DNA of 64,000 nucleotides from JAJTFA01 sp051715425 (GCA_051715425.1 JBPXJS010000002.1:372001-436000), one strand, 5' to 3'; shown: positions 24,837 through 34,724, numbered from the stretch's first letter. The notes: a model not told the origin generated them from the letters alone. Program-made: numbers and translations.

Positions 24837-25715
24837 ATGAAAAAAATCAGTACGTTTATGTTTGCCGCTGCACTTGGTGTAAGTGTTGCGTTTGCTCAAT
24901 CAATCCCATTCCCTCAGCCCAGCCCATCGGCTACGGTTTCTCAAAGTTTTGCTACCTCAAAAATTGAAATCAGCTATTCACGTCCGGGTGCCAAAGGACG
25001 TAAAGTATTTGGTGATGTGGTACCTTTTGGAAAATTCTGGCGCACCGGTGCAAATGCTGCCACCACCATCAGTTTTGGTGAAGATGTAAAAATAAACGGG
25101 ATGGAAGTAAAAGCCGGTAAATACGGTTTGTTAAGTTATCCCGGAGAAGCAGAATGGACCATTATTCTTACCAAAGACCTGAATGTAACAAGTGAGGATG
25201 GTTACAAAAAAGAAAACGATGTAGCAAGGTTTATGGTTAAACCTTCCCGCCTTGCTTCTATGGTAGAAACATTTACCATTGAAATAGGCAACCTTAAAAA
25301 CAATGAGTGTGATCTGGAACTGAAATGGGAAAATACTGCCGTATCATTAAAAGTTACCACTGATTATGATGCCAGAATTACCAAACAGATTGACGAAACA
25401 ATGGCAAAAGATACCAGGCCATATTTTGGAGCTGCCAATTATTATTTTGAAAACAACAAAGACCTGAAAAAGGCATTGGAGTGGGTAAGCAAAGCTGCAG
25501 ATGCCAATCCTAAAGCATATTGGGTATTGCTGTTAAAAGCCAAAATACAAAAAGCACTGAAAGATTATAATGGTGCAATGGCTACCAGCCAGCAGTCACT
25601 TGATCTGGCAAAAGCAGATAACAACGATTCGTATATTAAAAATAACGAGAAGCTGATGGCAGAAATTAAAGCCATGCCTGATTACAAACCAGCTCCTGAA
25701 AAGAAGAAAAAATAA
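24837..25715 (+). CDS. DUF2911 periplasmic protein with TPR-like C-terminus
   Basis: 292 residues. The signal peptide ends SVAFAQ. The DUF2911 domain follows (about 22-180) with its hallmark ISYSRPGAKGRKVFGDVVPFG and WRTGANAATTISFGEDV. The C-terminal part (about 190-280) is helical, with ALEWVSKAADANPKAYWVLL and ALKDYNGAMATSQQSLDLAK resembling TPR repeats. DUF2911 has no defined activity; it is frequent in Bacteroidota and acts outside the cytoplasm. It is the last gene of the run beginning at the LptF/G gene and is closed by a strong terminator. Confidence 0.9.
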   Translation: MKKISTFMFAAALGVSVAFAQSIPFPQPSPSATVSQSFATSKIEISYSRPGAKGRKVFGDVVPFGKFWRTGANAATTISFGEDVKINGMEVKAGKYGLLSYPGEAEWTIILTKDLNVTSEDGYKKENDVARFMVKPSRLASMVETFTIEIGNLKNNECDLELKWENTAVSLKVTTDYDARITKQIDETMAKDTRPYFGAANYYFENNKDLKKALEWVSKAADANPKAYWVLLLKAKIQKALKDYNGAMATSQQSLDLAKADNNDSYIKNNEKLMAEIKAMPDYKPAPEKKKK

Positions 25716-25733
25716 TATAAGCTGTTACATGAG

Positions 25734-25773
25734 GAAGCCGCTGTTTTATATGGAAACAGCGGCTTCTTTTTTT
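25734..25773 (+). terminator. Strong terminator after the DUF2911 gene
   Basis: A 13-base perfect stem GAAGCCGCTGTTT / AAACAGCGGCTTC (25734-25746 and 25754-25766) is followed by seven T. The 3' end and stop codon of the convergent symporter gene lie inside the hairpin. Confidence 0.92.
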
Positions 25774-27479
25774 ATCTGTGGCGGGCTAAAATGTTGGATG
25801 ATGAGGCTGATGATAACCACCAGCAAACATCCGATTACATTTAGCCATAAGAAGGAAATAATATCGGCAATATATATGGCAACAATACCGGCTTCGGCAA
25901 GAATAGCTGCATAAAAAACCGGGGTTGCTCCAATCCGTTTTAAATAAAAGGCCACCACAAAAATTCCAAGCATGGTGCCGTAAAATAAACTGCCAAGCAC
26001 ATTTACCGCTTCTATCAGGCTGCCCAGTTGAGAAGCAAACATGGCTGTTGCAATACAAAAAAGTCCCCAGAAAAGGGTAATCCATTTAGAAGCACGGTAA
26101 TAATGGGTATCTGATTTTTCCTTTACCCACACCCGTTTGTATAAATCAATTACGGTGGAGGAGGCAAGAGAATTTAATGCGGCAGCAATACTTCCCCAGG
26201 CTGCTAAAAATATAACGGCTATCAGTAACCCTATTAAACCTTTGGGCAAATGGTGCACTACAAAATATAAAAAGATATAGTTGGTATCGTTTGTGTCGGC
26301 TGTTTTATCCGCTTTTTTCATTACCCCAACCAGTTCAGAGCGTATGGCTTTTTTCTGTTGTTCGGTTTCAAACAGTTGCTCCTGTATGGTATTTACCTCG
26401 GGGTTTTGTTCTGCATGCAATGCTGTTGCCAGTTCTCGCACCTGATATTGTGTAAGCTGATTTAGCGAATCGTAACGGGAAGTAATGCTGCTTATCTGTT
26501 CTGTATAACCAGGTTTTGCGGCTGTTTTGTGAAGTTGTGTTTCGTTAAAAAAAACGGGTGATTGATAAAACAGATAAAAGGAAAAAACCAACGCACCAAC
26601 CAGCAGGATGAAGAATTGCATGGGCACTTTAACCAGCCCGTTCATTAATAATCCGGTGCGGCTTTCTTTTATGCTTTTTGCTGTTAAATAGCGCCCCACC
26701 TGACTTTGATCTGTACCGAAATAGGACAGTGCCAGAAAAAAGCCACCAATTAATCCGCTCCAGATATTGTATTTATCTTTCCACCAGGAAGCATCAGTTA
26801 CATCAATGGTAGTAACAATGGTATTAAGCTTCCCCATTTTTCCGGCTATATTCCATGCATCAGAAAAGCCTATCCCTTCAGGCAGCAAATGAACCACCAT
26901 ATAACCAGCCAGAAACATACCAATAAATACAATAAACAATTGTTGCATTTGCGTATAAGCCACAGCCCTTGCGCCACCGGTTATGGTGTAAATAATCAGC
27001 AATCCGCCCATTACCACATTGGTTATATAAATATTCCAGCCCAGCAGGGATGATAAAATAATGGAGGGAGCATAGATACTGATACCGGTAGAAAGCCCTC
27101 GTGATACTAGAAACAGAATGGATGTAAGCGAACGGGTGCGCAAATCAAACCGCTGTTCCAGAAACTCATAGGCGGTATATACCTTTAACCGGTGGTAAAT
27201 GGGCACAAAGGTGATACACAATACAATCATGGCAAAGGGCAGCCCGAAATAATACTGAACGAACCTCATGCCATCTGTATACGCCTGCCCCGGGGCCGAT
27301 AAAAAAGTAATGGCACTTGCCTGTGTTCCCATAATGGAAAGAAGGATAAGAAACCAACTCATGGAGTTGTTGCTCTTAAAGTAACCCGAAAGGTTTTTTT
27401 CGTGTTTCCCTTTGTATACCCCGTATGTTATTACCCCGCCAAGGGTTATAATCAGTACAAGCCAATCTAAAATACTCAT
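25746..27479 (-). CDS. Sodium:solute symporter (SSS family)
   Basis: 577 residues with about 13 hydrophobic helices. SSS signatures include GTQASAITFLSAPGQAYTDG in helices 2-3 (sodium-site region) and GGARAVAYTQMQQLFIVF. A long polar insert of about 95 residues (about 320-415, rich in Gln and Glu with coiled-coil character) separates two helices in the second half; this insert is common in Bacteroidota members. The cotransported solute could be a sugar, sialic acid or another metabolite and is not predictable. It is convergent with the DUF2911 gene and divergent from a T9SS cargo gene. Confidence 0.9.
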   Translation of the reverse strand: MSILDWLVLIITLGGVITYGVYKGKHEKNLSGYFKSNNSMSWFLILLSIMGTQASAITFLSAPGQAYTDGMRFVQYYFGLPFAMIVLCITFVPIYHRLKVYTAYEFLEQRFDLRTRSLTSILFLVSRGLSTGISIYAPSIILSSLLGWNIYITNVVMGGLLIIYTITGGARAVAYTQMQQLFIVFIGMFLAGYMVVHLLPEGIGFSDAWNIAGKMGKLNTIVTTIDVTDASWWKDKYNIWSGLIGGFFLALSYFGTDQSQVGRYLTAKSIKESRTGLLMNGLVKVPMQFFILLVGALVFSFYLFYQSPVFFNETQLHKTAAKPGYTEQISSITSRYDSLNQLTQYQVRELATALHAEQNPEVNTIQEQLFETEQQKKAIRSELVGVMKKADKTADTNDTNYIFLYFVVHHLPKGLIGLLIAVIFLAAWGSIAAALNSLASSTVIDLYKRVWVKEKSDTHYYRASKWITLFWGLFCIATAMFASQLGSLIEAVNVLGSLFYGTMLGIFVVAFYLKRIGATPVFYAAILAEAGIVAIYIADIISFLWLNVIGCLLVVIISLIIQHFSPPQIKKEAAVSI

Positions 27480-27573
27480 TGCTGTAAAAATACTTAATCA
27501 GGAGTTAATCTGCATTTTAATTTAAGATGCAACCAAAATTGATGAAAAGATACCTACATCACAAAACCATCCT

Positions 27574-28359
27574 ATGAAATTATTCTTACTTCCTTTGTTT
27601 TTACTTACCGCTTATCAGGCGGGCGCTCAGGTTACATATGTAAATATAGAACCAGATTATTATCAGAATACCAGCGGAGATAAACGTTTTGATGTAAATG
27701 CAGACGGTGTACCGGACCTGGAGTTTTCTTTAACCATTTTAAATCCGGCTACGGATGTGTGGTTTACCCTAAATACGCATGATAGTGTGGATGTCTGGAT
27801 AGACAGCACTAACTTCAATTCTGTAAAACGCATTGATCAGGGAGTGCTCATTTCTGCTGCAGGTAAATGGAAAACAGCCTCCAATATTCCTGTGGCTTAT
27901 CTTACATCGGGTAGCAAGGAAGGGCCATGGCCCGGCTCTACAGATAAGTGCCTGGCATTCCGCCTGAAAAAGGGGAGCAATTATCAATATGGCTGGATGC
28001 GTTTGTCGGTACATGAAAAAGTAAATAATTATACGGTAAAGGATTATGCTTATCGGCAGGAACTGAATATGCCCATAACAGCGGGCCAGCAATACCAGAC
28101 ATCTGTAGCACCTGCAACTCTAACAACTCAAAATCTGGTGATGGAATTGTTCGATAAAAAAATCCGGATACACGCATCAACAGGAAATTTTTCTTATTCC
28201 ATTTATACGTTATCGGGTATAGAAAAAATGCACGGTGATGTATATGAGGATCAAACGAATATTGATATGGCCGGGTTTTCTGCCGGTATCTATATTATTG
28301 GGGTACACTCGGCCGGTTCTGTTTTGTTTAAAAAGATATTTATCGGGCCTCTGGAATAG
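27574..28359 (+). CDS. Secreted protein with a type IX sorting domain
   Basis: 261 residues. A signal peptide (MKLFLLPLFLLTAYQAGAQ) is followed by a beta-rich domain with DVNADGVPDLEFSLTI, an Asp-rich calcium-type loop. The last 75 residues form a C-terminal sorting domain: IRIHASTGNFSYSIYTLSGIEKM, NIDMAGFSAGIYIIGVHS, VLFKKIFI, the pattern of Por secretion tails (GxYxxxV..KKxxx). It should be exported by Sec, then by the type IX system to the surface or medium. The function of the passenger is unknown. Confidence 0.82.
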   Translation: MKLFLLPLFLLTAYQAGAQVTYVNIEPDYYQNTSGDKRFDVNADGVPDLEFSLTILNPATDVWFTLNTHDSVDVWIDSTNFNSVKRIDQGVLISAAGKWKTASNIPVAYLTSGSKEGPWPGSTDKCLAFRLKKGSNYQYGWMRLSVHEKVNNYTVKDYAYRQELNMPITAGQQYQTSVAPATLTTQNLVMELFDKKIRIHASTGNFSYSIYTLSGIEKMHGDVYEDQTNIDMAGFSAGIYIIGVHSAGSVLFKKIFIGPLE

Positions 28360-28485
28360 GGTAAAAATGCCTGCGTACAGAACTTGTTGCGGGGTGATTG
28401 TTTCGCCATTGTACAGTTATAAACATGCTACAATCTTTAGCATTATGCTATATGCAATTAAGCTTACTTTGTTCGTGCATATACA

Positions 28486-29670
28486 ATGGATATTCTCAAC
28501 CGAAATATTGTACATATTGACCTGGATACTTTTTTTGTATCCGTAGAACGCCTCAGTAATCCGGCTCTGGAAGGAAAGCCTGTATTGGTTGGCGGAGCGG
28601 GCGACAGGGGAGTGGTGGCCAGTTGCAGCTATGAGGCACGCAGGTATGGCATTCACTCCGCCATGCCTATGAAAGCAGCCCGTCAGTTATGCCCGGATGC
28701 CATTGTTGTGCGGGGAGATACAGATGCATACAGCTATTACTCCAATATGGTTACGGACGTTATTCAGCAAACGGTTCCGCTGTATGAAAAAACATCTATT
28801 GATGAGTTTTATATTGACCTTACCGGCATGGAACGGTTTTTTGGTTGTTATAAACTGGCCGGTGAAATGAGGCAGCGTATTATGAATGAAACGGGCTTGC
28901 CTATTTCTTTTGCCCTTTCATCAAATAAAACAGTTTCCAAAGTAGGCACAGGTGAGGCCAAACCCAACGGACAAAAGGAAATTCCTTATGGAAACGAGAA
29001 GAATTTTCTGGCTCCTCTGTCGATTAAAAAAATCCCAATGGTAGGCGATAAAACCTATCACCTGTTGCGCAGCATGGGAGTAGAGCGGATTAAAACATTA
29101 CAGGAAATGCCGCCCGAATTGCTTACAAGGGTATTGGGCGAAAATGGTACGGTAATATGGAAAAAAGCAAACGGGGTGGATCAGTCTCCGGTGATACCAT
29201 ATAGCGAGCGCAAATCAATTTCATCGGAACAAACATTTGAAAAAGATACCATTGACGTGGGAAAACTACGGTCGGTAGTGGTAAGTATGGCAGAAAAACT
29301 GGCCTACCAGCTCAGGAGTGAAGGCAAACTTACCGGATGTGTTACCGTAAAAATACGTTATTCCGATTTTAATACATATACCCAGCAAATCAGGATTCCA
29401 TATACCTCTCTTGATCATGTGCTGATTGAAAAGATAAAAGAACTGTTTGATAAATTATATAATAAACGCATGCTGGTAAGGTTGATCGGTGTACGCCTCA
29501 GCCACCTTATTCAGGGCACACACCAATACCGCCTGTTTGAAGATATGGAGAAGCAGATTATGCTGTATGAAGCAATGGATAAAATGCGCAACCGTTATGG
29601 AAATGATGTGGTGAAAAGAGCAATAGGGATGGACGTAAAACACCATCATTTTAATGCATTTAAAGGATAA
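28486..29670 (+). CDS. dinB: DNA polymerase IV
   Basis: 394 residues, a Y-family translesion polymerase. The catalytic carboxylates are in IVHIDLDTFFVSVE (first aspartates) and TSIDEFYIDLTG (Asp-Glu pair). ASCSYEARRYGIHSAMPMKAARQLCP is the finger region, SSNKTVSKVGTGEAKPNGQ the helix-hairpin approach, and the little-finger domain occupies the C-terminal third. There is no obvious beta-clamp motif at the extreme C-terminus. It stands alone between a T9SS cargo gene and a ferredoxin gene. A short palindrome GCATTATGC lies near 28439, but I cannot link it to SOS control. Confidence 0.94.
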   Translation: MDILNRNIVHIDLDTFFVSVERLSNPALEGKPVLVGGAGDRGVVASCSYEARRYGIHSAMPMKAARQLCPDAIVVRGDTDAYSYYSNMVTDVIQQTVPLYEKTSIDEFYIDLTGMERFFGCYKLAGEMRQRIMNETGLPISFALSSNKTVSKVGTGEAKPNGQKEIPYGNEKNFLAPLSIKKIPMVGDKTYHLLRSMGVERIKTLQEMPPELLTRVLGENGTVIWKKANGVDQSPVIPYSERKSISSEQTFEKDTIDVGKLRSVVVSMAEKLAYQLRSEGKLTGCVTVKIRYSDFNTYTQQIRIPYTSLDHVLIEKIKELFDKLYNKRMLVRLIGVRLSHLIQGTHQYRLFEDMEKQIMLYEAMDKMRNRYGNDVVKRAIGMDVKHHHFNAFKG

Positions 29671-29752
29671 ACAGGCCGGGTATTAGTAAGGGCATGTTTG
29701 AGAACTTGCACGAACAGCTTTATATTGCTGCCTATTATCCAAATATCAAATC

Positions 29753-30058
29753 ATGCGTTTCGAAAAACATATATTTATTTGTGCCAACCAAAAAGCCGAA
29801 GGAAAAGCCTGTTGCGGAGAGCAGCGTGGACTGGAACTGGTTGAAAAATTCAGAGAAGTACTGGCGGAGAAAGGAATGAAAGGAAAAGTGCGTGCACAAC
29901 GTTCAGGATGCCTCGATGCCTGTAAACTTGGCCCTGTAGTTGTTATTTATCCGGAGGGTACCTATTATGGTAATGTAACCCCCGCAGATGTGGAAACCAT
30001 TATTAATGAGCATGTGCTAAATGGAAGGGTAGTGGAGTCCCTTGAGTTAAAATACTAA
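29753..30058 (+). CDS. Thioredoxin-like [2Fe-2S] ferredoxin
   Basis: 101 residues of the thioredoxin-fold ferredoxin type. HIFICANQK carries the first cysteine, KACCGEQRG the second, and RAQRSGCLDACKLGPVVVIYPEG the last two (GCLDAC), followed by the typical YYGNVTPADVETIINEHV. The family donates electrons in the cytoplasm; the partner here is unknown. It ends with a four-base convergent overlap with a small membrane-protein gene. Confidence 0.9.
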   Translation: MRFEKHIFICANQKAEGKACCGEQRGLELVEKFREVLAEKGMKGKVRAQRSGCLDACKLGPVVVIYPEGTYYGNVTPADVETIINEHVLNGRVVESLELKY

Positions 30059-30273
30059 CGAAACGATTGCTGTAGTTTTTTCCCTAGTTCAGGCATTCTC
30101 AGCTTGGGCAGGTCTTCTGCCCTGTTTTTATTATCCTTTTTGTTTCGCTTCCCGGTAAAAACCCGGTATAGAAAGGAGTTGCTGATATTAATCAGCATCA
30201 GGCATATAAACACGCCTGCAAACCGTAACACATAATGTAAAGCCAGGAAGGGTTTTACAATCAGGTTCTTCAT
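30055..30273 (-). CDS. Small single-helix membrane protein, unknown function
   Basis: 72 residues from ATG 30273. One hydrophobic helix (about 10-34, LHYVLRFAGVFICLMLINIS) is followed by a basic cytoplasmic-type tail with KRNKKDNKNR. No family is recognised. The overlap of four bases with the convergent ferredoxin and its position just after uvrA leave some doubt that it is translated. A TTGG tandem repeat lies just upstream of the start. Confidence 0.45.
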   Translation of the reverse strand: MKNLIVKPFLALHYVLRFAGVFICLMLINISNSFLYRVFTGKRNKKDNKNRAEDLPKLRMPELGKKLQQSFR

Positions 30274-30341
30274 TGTTGGTTGGTTGGTTATCAACAAAGT
30301 TATTCACAATAGCCAATAATCCAACAAAGCCCCTCAGATAT

Positions 30342-33167
30342 TTACAGTTTTTTATTCAGGTAAGCGGCTGTGTAGCTGTTTTTTACTTTGCATAAATCCT
30401 CCGGTAAACCTTCAAATACCAGGTTTCCTCCATTATTTCCTGCATCGGGTCCAAGGTCAATAATCCAGTCGGCACACTTAATCACATCCATATTATGCTC
30501 AATTACAATAATGGAATGCCCTTGTTTTATAAGTGCTTCAAATGAGGCCATCAGTTTATTTATATCGTGAAAATGCAGTCCGGTGGTTGGTTCATCAAAA
30601 ATAAACAATACATGTTCCTGGGTTTTTCCTTTGCCTAAAAAAGAAGCCAGTTTTACCCGCTGGGCTTCACCGCCAGAAAGGGTATTGGACGACTGGCCCA
30701 GCATCACATAACCAAGGCCAACATCTGCCAGGGGTTTAATTTTATTTACTATAGATGGTTCATCGGCAAAGTATGCAATGGATTCATCAATGGTCATATT
30801 CAGGATATCGCTGATATGTTTATCGTTGTATTTTACATCCAGAATTTCCTCCTTAAATCTGGCTCCCTTACATTCCTCACATGGCAAATGAATATCGGCC
30901 ATAAACTGCATTTCAATGGTTACCTCACCCTCTCCCTGGCAGGTTTCGCAACGGCCCCCGTCAACATTAAAAGAAAAGTGCTGGGGTTTATATCCCCTCG
31001 ATCGGGATATGGGCTGCGAGGCAAACAAATCCCGGATGGCATCATAGGCTTTAATATAAGTAACCGGATTGGAACGCGATGATTTACCAATGGGATTTTG
31101 ATCTACCATCTCAATTTGTTTCACCGATTTAAGATGGCCTTCCAGTTTATCAAACGTGCCTGTTTTTTCACCACTGTAATTGCCCAGCATTTTTTGTATA
31201 GCCGGATACAAAATGCCTTTTACTAAAGTGGTTTTACCACTGCCTGAAACGCCTGTAACCACAGTTAAACAATGCAGCGGAAATTTTACATCAATGCCTT
31301 TAAGGTTGTGGTGCCGGGCTCCTTTTATTTCAATAAAATCATTCCACTTCTTTCTTCTTTCGGGCACAGGTACACTCATTTTCCCCGAGAGGTATTTGCC
31401 GGTTAGGCTCTTGCTATCTTTTTTCAGTTGTGCCACATTGCCTTCTGCCACCAGTTCTCCTCCGTTAATTCCGGCCAGTGGTCCTATATCAATAATATGA
31501 TCTGCCGTATTCATAATATCCTCATCATGCTCCACCACCACCACGGTATTTCCCAAATCGCGCAGGGTGTTTAATACCCCAATCAGTTTTTCTGTATCTC
31601 TGGAATGCAGGCCAATACTGGGCTCATCAAGTATATACAATGATCCCACCAGGCTGCTGCCAAGTGAAGTTGCCAGATTTATACGTTGTGTTTCACCCCC
31701 TGAAAGGCTGTTGGATAAACGGTTTAATGATAAATAACCCAACCCCACATTTTTAAGAAAAAGCAGGCGACTATTTATTTCCTGCAAAATACGCGAAGCC
31801 ACGTGTTGCTGGTATTCGCTTAGTTTAAGCGTATGAAAATAGTCAAACGCATCATCAATACTCATTAACAGCAGTTCGGTAAGGTTTCGGTAATCCGTAT
31901 AAACTGCTTTTTTTAAGGCTGTATTTACCAGTCTTACATAACCTGCATCTTTCCTTAAACGGGTGCCTTTGCAATCCGGACAAGTGGTTTTCCCCCTGTA
32001 CCTGGCCAGCATTACCCGGTATTGAATCTTATATGTTTGTTTTTCTATCTCTTTAAAAAAGCCATCTATACCTTCCCATCCGTTTGCCCCACGCCATAAA
32101 TAATCCTTTTGCTCGGCAGATAAATCATGATAGGGTTTATGAATAGGAAATTTTGTTTTTGCAGAAAGCCTGATAAAATGATCCTTCCATTCACTCATTT
32201 TTTCTCCTTTCCACGGCACAACAGCATCAGCGAATAAAGACATCGTTTTATCTGGAATCACCAGGTCTTCATCAATACCAATTACACTGCCAAACCCTTC
32301 GCAGGTTTTACATGCTCCGTAAGGATTATTGAAACTAAAAAAATTGGCCGAAGGTTCTTCAAACACTATTCCATCCAGTTCAAAACGGTTGTTAAACGAA
32401 TGCATTGTAAATCCGCCATTATCCTTTACCTCATGTATCAGACATTCCCCGTGTCCTTCGTAAAAAGCGGTTTGAACCGAATCGGCAATGCGGTTTATAT
32501 TGTCTTCATCATCTTTTATTACCGCAAAACGATCGATGAGCAGAAAGATATTTTTTAACGATTTGGGTTTACTTGCAATAAAGTCTTCAATGGCCATGGC
32601 CTCTTCATTAACAAGCAGGCGCGAAAAACCATTTTGCAAATACACTTCCAGCTTTTTCTTTAATTCCTTTTCGGTAGCTGTTATTTCTGTAAGTAAAAGT
32701 ATCCTCGTGTTTTCAGCCAAACCCATAATATGATTCACCACGCTTTCTACAGTATCGCGTTTTACCGGTTTACCGGATTTAGGAGAAAAAGTGGTGCCTG
32801 CTCTTGCAAATAGCAGTTTCAGGTAATCATAAATTTCTGTAGTGGTAGCCACTGTTGATCTCGGGTTTCTTGTATTTACCTTTTGCTCAATGGCAATAGC
32901 AGGGGAGATGCCATGTATATAATCCACCTCCGGCTTATTCATTTTGCCAAGAAACTGCCGGGCATAGGCTGAAAGGCTCTCTACATAACGCCTTTGCCCT
33001 TCTGCATACAATGTATCAAACACCAATGACGATTTCCCGGATCCTGATACACCTGTAACAACAGTGAGTTTATTTCTTGGAATGGTGATATCAATATTCT
33101 TTAGATTGTGAACCCGGGCACCCTTAATGATAATATCTTTTGTTTTTTGTTCTGACTTAAACTTCAT
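30342..33167 (-). CDS. uvrA: Excinuclease ABC subunit A
   Basis: The DNA-damage recognition ATPase of nucleotide excision repair, 941 residues from ATG 33167. Both ATPase modules are complete: Walker A TVVTGVSGSGKSSLVFDTL near the start and TVVTGVSGSGKTTLVKGIL in the second half, each with an ABC signature (SNSLSGGETQRINLA, SNTLSGGEAQRVKLA) and Walker B (LYILDEPS, LFIFDEPT). The zinc motifs CKTCEGFG, CPDCKGTRL and CETCQGEGE..CEECKGARF are present. An in-frame TTG seven codons upstream lies inside the promoter-like TAGTATTG and is rejected. Confidence 0.97.
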   Translation of the reverse strand: MKFKSEQKTKDIIIKGARVHNLKNIDITIPRNKLTVVTGVSGSGKSSLVFDTLYAEGQRRYVESLSAYARQFLGKMNKPEVDYIHGISPAIAIEQKVNTRNPRSTVATTTEIYDYLKLLFARAGTTFSPKSGKPVKRDTVESVVNHIMGLAENTRILLLTEITATEKELKKKLEVYLQNGFSRLLVNEEAMAIEDFIASKPKSLKNIFLLIDRFAVIKDDEDNINRIADSVQTAFYEGHGECLIHEVKDNGGFTMHSFNNRFELDGIVFEEPSANFFSFNNPYGACKTCEGFGSVIGIDEDLVIPDKTMSLFADAVVPWKGEKMSEWKDHFIRLSAKTKFPIHKPYHDLSAEQKDYLWRGANGWEGIDGFFKEIEKQTYKIQYRVMLARYRGKTTCPDCKGTRLRKDAGYVRLVNTALKKAVYTDYRNLTELLLMSIDDAFDYFHTLKLSEYQQHVASRILQEINSRLLFLKNVGLGYLSLNRLSNSLSGGETQRINLATSLGSSLVGSLYILDEPSIGLHSRDTEKLIGVLNTLRDLGNTVVVVEHDEDIMNTADHIIDIGPLAGINGGELVAEGNVAQLKKDSKSLTGKYLSGKMSVPVPERRKKWNDFIEIKGARHHNLKGIDVKFPLHCLTVVTGVSGSGKTTLVKGILYPAIQKMLGNYSGEKTGTFDKLEGHLKSVKQIEMVDQNPIGKSSRSNPVTYIKAYDAIRDLFASQPISRSRGYKPQHFSFNVDGGRCETCQGEGEVTIEMQFMADIHLPCEECKGARFKEEILDVKYNDKHISDILNMTIDESIAYFADEPSIVNKIKPLADVGLGYVMLGQSSNTLSGGEAQRVKLASFLGKGKTQEHVLFIFDEPTTGLHFHDINKLMASFEALIKQGHSIIVIEHNMDVIKCADWIIDLGPDAGNNGGNLVFEGLPEDLCKVKNSYTAAYLNKKL

Positions 33168-33185
33168 GCGATTTAAACTGGATGA

Positions 33186-33214
33186 CAATACTAATGTAAT
33201 ATCAGGTGAAGCAA
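33186..33214 (-). promoter_or_regulatory. Probable uvrA promoter
   Basis: On the minus strand: TTG (33214-33212), an 18-base spacer, then TAGTATTG (33193-33186), seven of eight matches to the consensus. It ends 18 bases before the ATG at 33167. Confidence 0.5.
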
Positions 33215-33289
33215 AAAAGTTTTTATCAGGATAAAAAAGAAACTATAATGTGAATAATTAGTTAAGGATATATTGTTTATCTTGGCTTT

Positions 33290-33939
33290 GTGAAAAGATT
33301 GCTGATATCCATTATCATTTGCCTTTCTTTTATATCCACGTTAACCGCTCAATCTGAGTTTCAGGTAACTTAAGTTTACCAATAAACAATTACGCTGATA
33401 TTGATAATAAAAACACCAAATCAGGTTTTGCCGGTCAGGGTTATGTAGCCCGGTTTGCCTTGTTTATATTTAATGATGCTTCCATCAATCCTTTTGTTCA
33501 GTTCGGATCAAACTATAATCCACTGCGCACTGACGAAAAAGCCAGTTATTTTGATTCAGGATACAGTGTCGCATCTGCTAGCAGTTATAAACAGCACTTT
33601 TTAGGTTTGGGTTTAAGGTTAAATCCCTGGAAACTAAATAAAATCAGCCCTTTTCTGGAAGGTTCAATTGGAGTTGTTTTCAACTCAACCCCGGAGTATT
33701 ATAGCTTTAATCCAAATAAAAACGAATCAACTCCAACAAGGGCCTTGTCAAGCACGGATATGTATCTCTCGTTTGCTTACGGGATCCATATCAGCCTTTC
33801 TAAAAACAGCAGATTGGTGCTTGGTTCAGGGTTTTGGTATTCCCCCGGAAGCTATAACAATGATGTAACCCTTCCTGTTCAGGTGCAGCAGTTTTATGCG
33901 GGAGTTAACTTTAATCTCACCAGAGTAGAAAATCCTTAA
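33290..33939 (+). pseudogene. Outer-membrane beta-barrel protein, frameshifted
   Basis: GTG 33290 opens a signal peptide (MKRLLISIIICLSFISTLTAQSEF) that hits TAA at about 33371. In another frame, from about 33346, the sequence continues VSGNLSLPINNYADIDNKN..GFAGQGYVARFALFIFNDASINPFVQFG and runs to the stop at 33939 with beta-barrel strands (LSFAYGIHISLSKNSRLVLGSGF, QFYAGVNFNL). One added base near 33346 would join the frames into 217 codons. The product would be a small outer-membrane beta-barrel protein. This is either a recent one-base deletion or a sequencing or assembly error. A weak TATCTTGG element ends four bases before the GTG. Confidence 0.75.
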
Positions 33940-34088
33940 AACCTTCTTAATAAAAATTATTGTTTTAATTTCAGGAAGTATGTTATATATTCGTATAACA
34001 AAAATCACCCACAACTAAAGATAAACACTATAGAAAAAGCTCTACACTAATTTCGATTCTTAGTACTAACCATTAAACATCATTGGCC

Positions 34089-34667
34089 ATGAATGTACAG
34101 AAAATTAGTGATCAGGAGCTGATCCATCTTTATGTTAACGGGAATGAAGCCTGTCTTGAAACTTTAATCAAAAGACACCAACGTTCAGTTTACACCGCAA
34201 TTTATCTTTTAGTGCGCGACCGCAGTCTCGCAGAAGATATTTTTCAGGAAACCTTTATTAAAATCCTTAAAACCCTTCGTAATGGAAATTACAATGAGGA
34301 GGGCAAGTTCGGCCCTTGGGCTGTGCGGATAGGACGTAACCTCACCATTGATTACATACGTAAAATGAAACGTGATGTAACCATTACCGACAGTGGGGGT
34401 AATGATATTTTCAGCTACCTTAAAATAGCTGAAGAGTCTAAAGAAGACCTGATTATTAAAACCCAAACCGAAAGAAATGTAAAAGAACTGGTAAAACGTT
34501 TACCGGAAGAACAGCGGGAGGTATTAATCATGCGCCACTGGGGCAATATGAGCTTTAAGGAAATTGCTGATGCCACCGGGGTTAGCATCAATACCGCACT
34601 TGGGCGTATGCGTTATGCCCTGAATAACCTCCGCAGAATGATGGAAAAACAGCAGGCTCAATTTTAA
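34089..34667 (+). CDS. ECF-type RNA polymerase sigma factor
   Basis: 192 residues from ATG 34089; a TTG two codons upstream is rejected. Region 2 is clear (DQELIHLYVNGNEACLETLIKRHQ, SLAEDIFQETFIKILKTL, FGPWAVRIGRNLTIDYIRK), and region 4 gives RLPEEQREVLIMRHWGNMSFKEIADATGVSINTALGRMRYAL. ECF factors redirect RNA polymerase to a stress or envelope regulon. No anti-sigma factor with a membrane helix follows; the next gene encodes a small soluble protein of 77 residues under a separate regulated leader. Confidence 0.93.
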   Translation: MNVQKISDQELIHLYVNGNEACLETLIKRHQRSVYTAIYLLVRDRSLAEDIFQETFIKILKTLRNGNYNEEGKFGPWAVRIGRNLTIDYIRKMKRDVTITDSGGNDIFSYLKIAEESKEDLIIKTQTERNVKELVKRLPEEQREVLIMRHWGNMSFKEIADATGVSINTALGRMRYALNNLRRMMEKQQAQF

Positions 34668-34724
34668 TAGGCTGATTGTTAGTTGTTAATATGTTTGATT
34701 GGAAATAATTTGTTTTGATTACAA

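Noticed and set aside
28439..28460. Palindrome GCATTATGC before dinB as an SOS (LexA) box
   Set aside because: It does not match a LexA box I know for this phylum, and no lexA gene is in the window.
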